Source: Streptomyces caniferus
GTDB lineage: Bacteria; Actinomycetota; Actinomycetes; Streptomycetales; Streptomycetaceae
Assembly (NCBI RefSeq): GCF_009811555.1
Contig: NZ_BLIN01000003.1
Location: forward strand, 1,426,001 to 1,490,000
Reading direction: 5' to 3'
Length of the DNA: 64,000 bases
In this document: positions 7,328-13,187 of the stretch, piece after piece
Layout: every line of letters starts with the position of its first letter
How positions within the stretch are numbered: position 1 is the stretch's first letter
Made by a program: the position numbers and the translations under genes
Notes under the pieces: generated by a model
The model's database searches: none
The model's input: only the letters and a program-made list of their open reading frames with translations
What the model was told of the DNA's origin: nothing

Positions 7328-7373
7328 GGGCCCGCGGCGCTGACGACGGGGGGGCGCCTACGCCACGGGGGCT

Positions 7374-7583
7374 TCAGGGGCGGAGGCGTCTCGGCTCGCC
7401 GGGCAATCGGACACCTTCTCTGCGGGCGAGAATGCGGGCCACGCCCGGGGGTACGGGCGGCGTCGCTCCGCGAGCGCACGGGCCGCACACCGTCACGACG
7501 TGCGCCGGGCCCGTCGCCGAGTCGATCTCAACGTCCCGCAAGTTGAGGGTGCTGCCGCAGTCGCAGCGGGGAGATGCCGTCAC
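7374..7583 (-). CDS. Small zinc-ribbon-like protein
   Basis: 69 residues from a GTG at 7583 that overlaps the upstream stop by 4 bases (GTGA), with GAGGGG shortly before. It begins VTASPRCDCGSTLNLRDVEID and carries a second pair in VVTVCGPCARG, so CxC plus CxxC could bind one zinc. The tail is basic (VARILARREGVRLPGEPRRLRP). It is the last of five overlapping small genes. The family is not recognised; such small zinc proteins are frequent on Streptomyces mobile elements. Confidence 0.6.
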   Translation of the reverse strand: MTASPRCDCGSTLNLRDVEIDSATGPAHVVTVCGPCARGATPPVPPGVARILARREGVRLPGEPRRLRP

Positions 7584-7675
7584 CGCTGCCCCCTCGTCAT
7601 GCCGACTGCCAGCACGACGGCGAGAGCAGCCAGGCACACCAGATAGGTCACCATGCGGCGCTGATCACGCGTCAT
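7580..7675 (-). CDS. 31-residue single-span membrane peptide
   Basis: ATG at 7675 overlaps the stop of the gene before it (ATGA), and its own TGA overlaps the GTG of the next. It has a basic start (MTRDQRRM), one hydrophobic helix (VTYLVCLAALAVVLAVGM) and a basic end (TRGQR). Tight overlap on both sides argues it is translated. Role unknown; it could be a small membrane partner for one of its neighbours. Confidence 0.55.
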   Translation of the reverse strand: MTRDQRRMVTYLVCLAALAVVLAVGMTRGQR

Positions 7676-8073
7676 GCCTGCCTCACCGCCGTGATGGCAC
7701 GGGCGGCGTGCTCGTCGGACTCCCCGAACGTGGTGACCGTCCAGCCACCCGCCTCGATGATGCGTTGCTGGAGTTGAAGACGGTGGGTGTCGTCAGTCGC
7801 GAGGCGGCCCCAGGTGTGCACCAGGCACAGCACTGGCCGCCGGCCAGCCTCCGCACGCATCGCCTCCGTCAAGGCGGCCACCGCCGGGCGGTGCGTGCCG
7901 AGCGCATGCGCACCGAGGTCGAGCCACCGTCGGCCGGCGAGCACCCACCTCATCCGGTCCACGTATGCCTGGCAGGCCAGCAGGCGCATGTCCAGGTCTC
8001 GGCGTGTTCGGCTGCTGGCGCACCGGTCGTAGACGAAAGCGAGCGGGGCCTGTGCATACAGGGATGCGGTCAC
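7672..8073 (-). CDS. Stand-alone serine-recombinase catalytic-domain-like protein
   Basis: 133 residues from the GTG at 8073 (GTGA overlap with the gene before). The sequence follows a resolvase N-terminal domain: an early FVYDRCASS strand (compare YxRxSS of resolvases), LLACQAYVDRMRWVLAGRRWLD (compare LxACRxYAxRxGWEVVGxYxD), HRPAVAALTEAMRAEAG, then VLCLVHTWGRLATDDTHRL (compare VVWKLDRLGR) and IIEAGGWTVTT. It lacks the DNA-binding domain that active recombinases need. Serine and arginine residues sit near the expected positions but are not clearly canonical. Probably a co-opted or accessory fold rather than the element's integrase. Confidence 0.6.
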   Translation of the reverse strand: MTASLYAQAPLAFVYDRCASSRTRRDLDMRLLACQAYVDRMRWVLAGRRWLDLGAHALGTHRPAVAALTEAMRAEAGRRPVLCLVHTWGRLATDDTHRLQLQQRIIEAGGWTVTTFGESDEHAARAITAVRQA

Positions 8074-8387
8074 GACCGGGCCCCCTCGGCCTGCTGATCC
8101 AGCAGCCACAGGCAGTTCCGAGCCAGAGCCCGCACCTGTTGATGCGCGGACACCAGCCCGGAGCCCAGACCGACAGCGGTCTGGTAACGGATCGCCGTCA
8201 GGCTGGACTGCTCCCGCGGGTCGAGCTGCTGCTCGGCGACCTCGGAGTACAGGTCCGCAATGATGAGGAGCAGAGCCTGCTCCAGCGCCACCAGCTCGTC
8301 GTACTGCGGAGGCGGACCAGGGCGCAGCGCTCGGTCTACGGTCTCCTGGATCTCGTCACGGCTCGGCGCGCCAGCGGTCGCAGTCAT
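8070..8387 (-). CDS. Small helical hypothetical protein
   Basis: 105 residues from the ATG at 8387, chosen for GGAGG 5 bases upstream; it also overlaps the preceding stop (ATGA). Predicted mostly helical and soluble (ALEQALLLIIADLYSEVAEQQLDPREQSSLTAIRYQTAVGLGSGLVSAHQQVRAL is amphipathic). No signature known to me. Second gene of the overlapping chain. Confidence 0.6.
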   Translation of the reverse strand: MTATAGAPSRDEIQETVDRALRPGPPPQYDELVALEQALLLIIADLYSEVAEQQLDPREQSSLTAIRYQTAVGLGSGLVSAHQQVRALARNCLWLLDQQAEGARS

Positions 8388-8578
8388 TGCGGCCTCCGGC
8401 CCTTGTGCTGCGGGCAGGCCACGATGAACCACTCGCGCACGCCGCCCTCAACCGGAGTGGTGACCGACCCGGCAGGGGTGAGGGGGCTATGCGCGGTTCC
8501 GCACCAGTAACATGCCTCGGCGTGCAGCCGGACGATACTCACGTCCGGATCTGCAGGTGGAGCTGTCGTTGCGGTCAC
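8384..8578 (-). CDS. Small CxxC/CxxH zinc-finger-like protein
   Basis: 64 residues from the GTG at 8578, with GGGAG 6 bases upstream; an ATG at 8584 is the alternative but sits directly on that site. One CYWCGTAHSP motif and one VACPQHKGRRPQ tail could form a CxxC...CxxH zinc site. First of five overlapping small genes and thus the operon leader. It lies just downstream of the GTACCCC repeats at 8625-8655. Confidence 0.55.
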   Translation of the reverse strand: MTATTAPPADPDVSIVRLHAEACYWCGTAHSPLTPAGSVTTPVEGGVREWFIVACPQHKGRRPQ

Positions 8579-8624
8579 GCTCATCTCCCTGTGCCGGTGG
8601 GCTTAGGAAGATGGTCGACCGCCG

Positions 8625-8655
8625 AGTACCCCTCAAGTACCCCTGCGAGGGGTAC
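8625..8655. promoter_or_regulatory. GTACCCC direct and inverted repeats before the small-gene operon
   Basis: AGTACCCCT occurs twice in tandem at 8625-8633 and 8636-8644 (period 11, one helical turn), and the second copy forms a perfect palindrome with GGGGTAC: GTACCCC-TGCGA-GGGGTAC (8637-8655). It lies about 45-75 bases upstream of the first small gene and beside the 3' end of the XRE/TPR regulator gene. Likely operator of an element regulator. Confidence 0.55.
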
Positions 8656-8658
8656 CGT

Positions 8659-9849
8659 TCAGGCGCCCGCCCCTGCGTGGCACCACTCAGCAAAGTTCGA
8701 CAGCGACTCGGCATCCGCCCGCTTCAATCGGCGCAGCGTGGCCGCGTCCTCCCTCACCCACCGGTGCTCCCGCGCATGCTGCGGCGCGATCCTCCGTGCC
8801 ACCTTCAGCGACTCGAACGCTGCATCTGGGCGGCCGGACCAGAGCTGTGCCCTCCCCAGCTCGATGTAGAAGCCGGACCGCCGCTCGGCCGGCAGGTCCC
8901 GCGGCGGCGCCCACTCGCGTGCCAGTTTCAGCGCCCTGCCCAGGTGATCTTCCCCAAGGCTGACCGCTACAGACACCTCGTGGATGCGGACACTGTCCGG
9001 GCCGAACGCCGTGCCGCCGTATACGCCCTCCGGGACCTGGTCGCCGAGAACGCGGGCGGCATCGAGGTGAGTCACGGTCGCGTCACCATCGCCAGCCCTG
9101 CCAGCGATCACAGCAGCCCGCATGTGCAGGGCTCCGCGCGCGGCAACGGCCTCGGCCGCCGAGGACGTTGGTGCCTGGTCCACGGCGAATTCGAGAGCGC
9201 GTAACCCAGCAGCATGTGCCCTGGCGGCGAAGAACGTCTCCGTCCGGACGTACGCCGTCGTTGCGTCCGCCACCGGGTCGTCCGCCTGTCGCACAGCCCA
9301 CCGCATCAGGTCGATGAGACGGGCCGACAGGTCCCGGGCGCCGTACTTGTAGGCGACGGCGTCCGCGGCCCGGCAAGCGTCCACCAGCAATCGGGCGACG
9401 GCGGGCCGGTCTCCCGGCTCTGCCCCCTGCAGCGCGCGGCACAGCTCGGCCAGTAGGTCCGGCGCAGCACGAGCCACTCGCACGTACTGCGCGCCGAGCC
9501 GCCACGCGACGACGGACGCGACAGCCTCGGCGAGGGCCGGCAGTGAGCGGTACGGTGCGTCTTCAGGCACGTCGTAGGTCGCGAGTACGGAGGAGAGTCC
9601 CGGCATGGCCCGGTGCACGCGGTCGTCCGGGCGCTCCTTATCGGGCAGCAGCCGGGCCGGGTCGATGTCGAGAGCATCCGCGATGGCATCCAGGACAGCG
9701 TCCGACACGCCGCGCTCGCCGCGCTCGATCTTTCGGATGGTCCCGAGGCTGGTCCCGGCGGCGCGCGCCAGCTCAGCCTGTGTGAGGCTGGCGATGCGGC
9801 GCTCGTAGGCGATGCGGGGCCCTACCCCGCGATACACAATGCTGGGCAT
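8659..9849 (-). CDS. XRE-family regulator with TPR-like C-terminal domain
   Basis: 396 residues. The N-terminal HTH (about residues 10-70: RIASLTQAELARAAGTSLGTIRKIERGERGVSD) is followed by about 300 helical residues rich in Ala/Leu with TPR-like repeats (ALEFAVDQAPTSS, GALHMRAAVIAGRAGDGDATVTHLDAARVLGDQ, GRAQLWSGRPDAAFESLKVARRI). This layout is common in Streptomyces regulators that sense peptides or partner proteins. It lies immediately upstream of the small-gene chain and the peptide/PIMT pair on the same strand, and so is the likely pathway regulator. An inverted repeat at 9860-9881 suggests autoregulation. Confidence 0.85.
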   Translation of the reverse strand: MPSIVYRGVGPRIAYERRIASLTQAELARAAGTSLGTIRKIERGERGVSDAVLDAIADALDIDPARLLPDKERPDDRVHRAMPGLSSVLATYDVPEDAPYRSLPALAEAVASVVAWRLGAQYVRVARAAPDLLAELCRALQGAEPGDRPAVARLLVDACRAADAVAYKYGARDLSARLIDLMRWAVRQADDPVADATTAYVRTETFFAARAHAAGLRALEFAVDQAPTSSAAEAVAARGALHMRAAVIAGRAGDGDATVTHLDAARVLGDQVPEGVYGGTAFGPDSVRIHEVSVAVSLGEDHLGRALKLAREWAPPRDLPAERRSGFYIELGRAQLWSGRPDAAFESLKVARRIAPQHAREHRWVREDAATLRRLKRADAESLSNFAEWCHAGAGA

Positions 9850-9859
9850 ACTGGTCTCC

Positions 9860-9881
9860 GTTCGGTGCAGCCACTCCGAAC
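9860..9881. promoter_or_regulatory. Inverted repeat GTTCGG-N10-CCGAAC upstream of the XRE/TPR gene
   Basis: Perfect 6-bp arms at 9860-9865 and 9876-9881, 11 bases before the start codon on the minus strand. The position fits an autoregulatory operator. Confidence 0.5.
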
Positions 9882-9913
9882 CGTACCCGCGCCGTCACGG
9901 TCCGGGAACAGAA

Positions 9914-9946
9914 ACGGCCCCGCCCCCATCACGCGGGCGGGGCCGT
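9914..9946 (-). terminator. Terminator after the HAD hydrolase gene
   Basis: ACGGCCCCGCCC (9914-9925) pairs perfectly with GGGCGGGGCCGT (9935-9946) around 9 bases. It starts 10 bases past the HAD stop codon. Confidence 0.8.
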
Positions 9947-9955
9947 GCAGTTCGC

Positions 9956-10597
9956 TCACTCGGCCCGCACCACGTCGACCAGCTCGGCGAGACTCCCCAC
10001 CCTCCAGTCCGCGGCCCGCGCCTCCTCGCCGTCCGCCCACAGATGCCCCAGCGGCCCGCGACGCAGGTGCGCAGTCCGTAGGCCAGCCGACTGCGCCGGG
10101 CCGACGTCGTTCTGCGGATGGTCACCGACGTACAGCACCTCGTCCGCCGCGACGCCAGCCAGCTCAACGGTGCGCGCGAAGAACTCGGGCGCAGGCTTCG
10201 CCACGCCCCACTCGCCGGACGTGGCCAGCGCATCCACCGGCAGGTCGAGAGCGCGCAGCAACTCCGCGGCGCGGGCCGTCTGGTTGCCAGCCACCACCAC
10301 GCGGACACCGCTCGCCCGGAGCGCGGCGAGCGACGGCCGGACGTCTGGGTACAGATCGGACTCGTCCAGAGCCTCACCCCGACCGGCCCGCTCCATCGCA
10401 GCCCGTTCCGCCTCCACATCGATGTCCGGCCGGACAAGCCGCAGTGCATCCGCGTTATCCCGGCCCTGCGCAACCACCGCACCGACCAGAGCCGACAGCG
10501 TGTGCCGGCTGACGCCCAACCAGTCCGCCCATGCGCCCCACCCACGGTCATCACTGATGAGGGTTTCGCCGATATCGAATACCACTGCACGGATCAT
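9956..10597 (-). CDS. HAD-superfamily hydrolase
   Basis: 213 residues with the HAD motifs in order: motif I VVFDIGETL (DxGxT form instead of the common DxDxT), motif II VVVAGNQT, motif III lysine in GVAKPAPEFF and motif IV YVGDHPQNDVGPAQSAG. The helical cap sits between motifs I and II, as in haloacid dehalogenase-like phosphatases. With motif I reading DIGE, the second aspartate (the usual acid/base) is glycine, so activity may be reduced or different. The gene lies inside the element, divergent from a small protein gene, and has no clear Shine-Dalgarno site. Confidence 0.85.
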   Translation of the reverse strand: MIRAVVFDIGETLISDDRGWGAWADWLGVSRHTLSALVGAVVAQGRDNADALRLVRPDIDVEAERAAMERAGRGEALDESDLYPDVRPSLAALRASGVRVVVAGNQTARAAELLRALDLPVDALATSGEWGVAKPAPEFFARTVELAGVAADEVLYVGDHPQNDVGPAQSAGLRTAHLRRGPLGHLWADGEEARAADWRVGSLAELVDVVRAE

Positions 10598-10661
10598 GCG
10601 AGCAGCCTACGGTTCGGCAACCCGTGTGCGTATGCCAGTACCCAGCCGTACGATTTGCGGC

Positions 10662-10823
10662 ATGGCGACCACCTGCGTCACCGGCGCCGCGAGCGCGAAC
10701 GAGGCGATCCGCCAGTTCATGGCCGCGCGCACTGGCCGGCCGCTGTGGCAGGACGAAGCCGAGGAGTACGAGCGGCTGCTCGCCGCATGGGCCTCCGCCG
10801 CGCACGCGCCCAAGGCCACCTGA
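10662..10823 (+). CDS. 53-residue conserved small protein
   Basis: It starts MATTCVTGAASANEAIRQFM and continues AARTGRPLWQDEAEEYERLL before a short Ala-rich end. The frame has strong GC at third positions and stops just before a terminator. The pattern of a short helical protein with a WQDEAxEYxRLLxxW core seems familiar from Streptomyces genomes; function unknown. No Shine-Dalgarno site is visible, so it may be leaderless. Divergent from the HAD gene. Confidence 0.55.
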   Translation: MATTCVTGAASANEAIRQFMAARTGRPLWQDEAEEYERLLAAWASAAHAPKAT

Positions 10824-10831
10824 AACGAAAA

Positions 10832-10863
10832 GACGCCCCGCCACCCGAAGGCGATGGGGCGTC
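10832..10863. terminator. Bidirectional terminator
   Basis: GACGCCCC (10832-10839) pairs with GGGGCGTC (10856-10863) between the convergent small gene and the metalloprotease pseudogene; AAACGAAAA precedes it, giving a T run on the minus strand. Confidence 0.7.
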
Positions 10864-10874
10864 CTTCCATGCGG

Positions 10875-11430
10875 CTACTTGATGCCCTGCGCCTTGGCGT
10901 TGGCCAGCAGTGCCTTGAGCCCGTTGACGTCGTAGCCGGTCAGACGGCCAGCGTTCGACGTCTTGTAGCCGCCGTTCGGAGAGCACATGATCGGGGTGTT
11001 GCCGTACGAGGTGGCCACGCAGTCGTAGGCGATCTCCTTACCGGCCGCGTCGAGGCGGTTGGGATGGTCGAGGCCGAGGGCGTGCAGCGGCTCGTGGACG
11101 ATGATGTTGCGCAGCTTGTATGTGGCCGACGGGTCCGCACTTCGCAGGGTTCACTGCTTCGACGCCGCCGATCGCCAGTCTCACGCCGGCGGCCTTGGCC
11201 TGGGCGACTGCTGCTGTCAGGTAGGGCGTGTAACGGGTCTTCAGTGCGGCGGCAGCAAAGGTGATCGTGTACTGGCGTGAGGGGCTGATGCTGGTGACGC
11301 CGAGCTGGGTGGTGAGCTTCCACCCGGTGCCCTTGGTCGTGATCGTCGCAGCGTCGGCGGGGGCGGCGGTGAGCGCGCACGCCGCAAGGGCAGTGGCGGC
11401 GGCGACGGCGACGGCGAGGGGCTTGCGCAT
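10875..11430 (-). pseudogene. Frameshifted secreted metzincin-type metalloprotease
   Basis: ATG at 11430 with AAGGAG 4 bases upstream. A clear signal peptide (MRKPLAVAVAAATALAACAL then TAAPADA) is followed by a mature N-terminal part ending near AVNPAKC. The rest is in another frame: DPSATYKLRNIIVHEPLHALGLDH and on to ANAKAQGIK. HEPLHALGLDH is an exact HExxHxxGxxH zinc motif. The switch falls near 11136-11142, where one base too many or two too few break the frame; repaired, the protein would have about 185 residues. A sequencing error is possible. If real, the protease is dead. Confidence 0.75.
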
Positions 11431-11500
11431 GGCTCTCCTTATGTAGTTGTGGGGGGAGTGTGATGGCCTGTTCACCAAACAGACGCACGACCCATGCGGA

Positions 11501-11518
11501 TAGTTACACTGTCAACTA
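11501..11518. promoter_or_regulatory. Palindrome TAGTT-N8-AACTA upstream of the metalloprotease
   Basis: An 18-base operator-like palindrome, AT-rich against its surroundings, about 70 bases upstream of the pseudogene start. A second small one, CTGTT-CACCA-AACAG, lies at 11469-11483. TTGACA on the minus strand within the palindrome would suit a -35 element. Confidence 0.45.
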
Positions 11519-11554
11519 GATCGTCTTCGCGATGAGTTGAAGGCACCTGCAAAG

Positions 11555-11586
11555 CGCCCCGCCCCTGCCGAAGCAGAGGCGGGGCG
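11555..11586 (-). terminator. Terminator following the coiled-coil pseudogene
   Basis: CGCCCCGCC-C-CTGC and GCAG-A-GGCGGGGCG pair over 14 positions with one mismatch, loop CGAA, 20 bases after the pseudogene's stop codon. Confidence 0.7.
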
Positions 11587-11605
11587 ATGGCCAGCGCGCC
11601 AGTCC

Positions 11606-11944
11606 TCACACGTCGATGTGGTGGATGTACTGCCGCGCCCGCTCCGACATAGGCGCCGGCGCCGGAGGCTCAAGGCCGGATTGCCGGATATAGCCCACGA
11701 GGACCCTCACCCGGGACAGGAGCCAGAGCCCAGGGCCAGATCCTGATCCCCGATGCGCTCCCGCTGCCGGGCGCTCTCCGTCTCTTGCTAGCCGATGCGC
11801 TGCTGGAGGCGGGCGATCTCCTTATCGGGCCGGTCAGCGATCGTGGCGAAATCGTCGCGGCGTACGGCGGGCGGAGCGAGCCGCCCACACACCGCCCCCC
11901 GTGACCGCCGACACCGCGATCGATGCCCATGTCTCAGGACTCAC
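11606..11944 (-). pseudogene. Decayed small membrane/coiled-coil protein gene
   Basis: From a GTG at 11944 the minus strand reads VSPETWASIAVSAVTGGGVWAARSARR, then leaves frame near 11863. The next frame reads DDFATIADRPDKEIARLQQRIG, meets a TAG (11788-11790), continues QETESARQRERIGDQDLALG, and after another shift near 11725 ends VLVGYIRQSGLEPPAPAP to HHIDV. Together this would be a 113-residue protein with an N-terminal helix, a coiled coil and a short tail, of a type seen next to phage or conjugative-element genes. Three lesions make it non-functional. Confidence 0.65.
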
Positions 11945-12028
11945 GGCGCCCCACCCTCTTGGGTCTCGGGTGCTCACGCCACCCGGCGAGGTGCCCCGGC
12001 GTACCGTCGAACACGTAACTATCCGAGA

Positions 12029-12415
12029 TCACTCAGTGGGATCTGGAGTGTCTTCACTCCGCTCATCGTTGCTGGTAGAAGCCTGATGAGCGATGGCTTT
12101 GTGGTGGCGGACGACCTCCCCGATGATGAAGTTGAGGAACTTCTCGGCGAACGCCGGGTCCAGCTTGGCGTCCTCGGCCAGCCGGCGCAGCCGCTCGATC
12201 TGCGCGGCCTCGCGGGCCGGGTCGGCGGGCGGCAGGCTGTGCCGGGCCTTGAGCTCGCCGACCTGCTGGGTGCACTTGAAGCGCTCGGCGAGCAGGTGCA
12301 CGAGGGCGGCGTCGAGGTTGTCGATGCTGCCGCGCAGATAGCCCAGCCGTTCACGGGCCGCCTCGTCGGCGACGGCGGCCGCTTCGCCGGCCGCCGGTGC
12401 TGTCCCCTCGCTCAT
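12029..12415 (-). CDS. Chorismate mutase, AroQ type, with element-supplied C-terminus
   Basis: 128 residues. The all-helical AroQ fold is evident: RGSIDNLDAALVHLLAERFKCTQQVGELKARHSLPPADPAREAAQIERLRRLAEDAKL, with the arginine and lysine positions expected to bind chorismate. It converts chorismate to prephenate for Phe/Tyr synthesis. After VVRHH the tail (KAIAHQASTSNDERSEDTPDPTE) is encoded by the integrated element; the ancestral tail lies at 5094-5201. Because the core ends before the junction, the enzyme should still work. ATG at 12415 with a weak GGCGAG upstream. Confidence 0.9.
   Translation of the reverse strand: MSEGTAPAAGEAAAVADEAARERLGYLRGSIDNLDAALVHLLAERFKCTQQVGELKARHSLPPADPAREAAQIERLRRLAEDAKLDPAFAEKFLNFIIGEVVRHHKAIAHQASTSNDERSEDTPDPTE
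12101..12145. repeat. Attachment-site repeat, right copy (attR-like)
   Basis: Identical over 45 bases to 5157-5201. It encodes FLNFIIGEVVRHH of the chorismate mutase on the minus strand. To its right lies the native gene body and to its left the element-encoded tail. Confidence 0.85.
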
Positions 12416-12780
12416 GTGCGTCTCGCCATTCGTGGTTCGGTTGCCTGGTGCGATGTCGTGCTGATGGTGCTTCCTCGATGATCGGATGCACATTACCCGG
12501 ACGGTGACCGGCGGCCGGGCCGGTCTCGCGGATCGGACCGGAGGCGATCCGTTCCGGCCACGGAGGAAGAGCCGCCTGCCGGAACCGGGGAGCCGTCCCG
12601 GGGTTGGCGGCCGGGGCGACGGTGTCATCGTGCTCGACGATCCACGACGGGGCCGGCCCGTGTGGCCGCGGTGGCGGTGGCCCGGGCACCCCCCGTCGGA
12701 CGACGCCCGGTGGCAGGTTCCCCCACAGAACCCGCCACCGGGCCGCTCTTCATGGGGCGCGGCGCTCGGCCCTCCCCGGC
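12416..12780. other. Non-coding region upstream of chorismate mutase
   Basis: No gene can be supported. Open frames here on the minus strand read as proline/arginine-rich noise in continuation of the chorismate mutase frame. The region must contain the promoter of that gene; no consensus stands out. Confidence 0.4.
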
Positions 12781-13155
12781 TCAGGCACATACCCAGGCCG
12801 CCGCCCCCTCACCCCTCCTTTTCGTTTTGGTGATCTGTCCGGCACGCTCGCCGGGCTCATGACCGCGCCCCGGTCCGCGGCGGTCGGCGTACTCGGCGTA
12901 CTCCAGGAGGACGCCGCCGGTAGTGCGGGTGAACAACCGCCCGGCACCGGAGAGTTCGAGCGTCGCCGCGGGCGCGGTGTGGCACAGGACGAGGCACCTG
13001 CCGGCGCTGCCGGTGCGGTCGGCCGGGTCCTCGCACCTCCCGAGCCCGTCCGCCTGCCGCCGGAACACACCGGGGAATCCGTCGCACGGACCGGGGCCGC
13101 GGGAGGGTGCCCCTGGGAGGATGTGCCCGTTCGCACCAGGCAGCCGACCGACCAT
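12781..13155 (-). CDS. Hypothetical protein (uncertain)
   Basis: Up to 124 residues in a frame where nearly all third positions are G or C over about 75 codons, e.g. the stretches CDGFPGVFRRQADGLGRCEDP and ELSGAGRLFTRTTGGVLLEY. That bias favours real coding. The N-terminal 20 codons look less convincing, so translation may start inside (GTG of VFRR). No family recognised. It is divergent from the FAD monooxygenase and would overlap nothing if the inner start is used. Confidence 0.35.
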   Translation of the reverse strand: MVGRLPGANGHILPGAPSRGPGPCDGFPGVFRRQADGLGRCEDPADRTGSAGRCLVLCHTAPAATLELSGAGRLFTRTTGGVLLEYAEYADRRGPGRGHEPGERAGQITKTKRRGEGAAAWVCA

Positions 13156-13187
13156 CGGCGCCGGACAACGCAGGGGGTTTCCGCCGT

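Larger units (their letters stand above)
5157..12145. mobile_element. 6.9 kb integrated element in the chorismate mutase 3' end, no integrase seen
   Basis: Bounded by perfect 45-bp direct repeats. The target gene's own last codons and terminator lie on the far left, and the right repeat lies within the working gene, which now ends in element-encoded codons. Contents: two XRE regulators, five overlapping small genes, a peptide plus PIMT-type methyltransferase pair, a HAD hydrolase, a small conserved protein and two pseudogenes. I find no tyrosine or large serine integrase, no Rep/Tra/SpdB and no phage structural gene. It therefore looks like a decayed integrative element, or a cis-mobilisable element (CIME) that relied on a relative's integrase. 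Confidence 0.78.

Noticed and set aside
7672..8073. Calling the resolvase-like protein the element's integrase
   Set aside because: It has no DNA-binding domain, and a 45-bp identity that restores a coding end is the mark of tyrosine, not serine, integrases.
12029..12790. Long version of chorismate mutase starting at 12790
   Set aside because: The extra N-terminal 125 residues are Pro/Arg/Gly noise; the family start and a ribosome site fit 12415.
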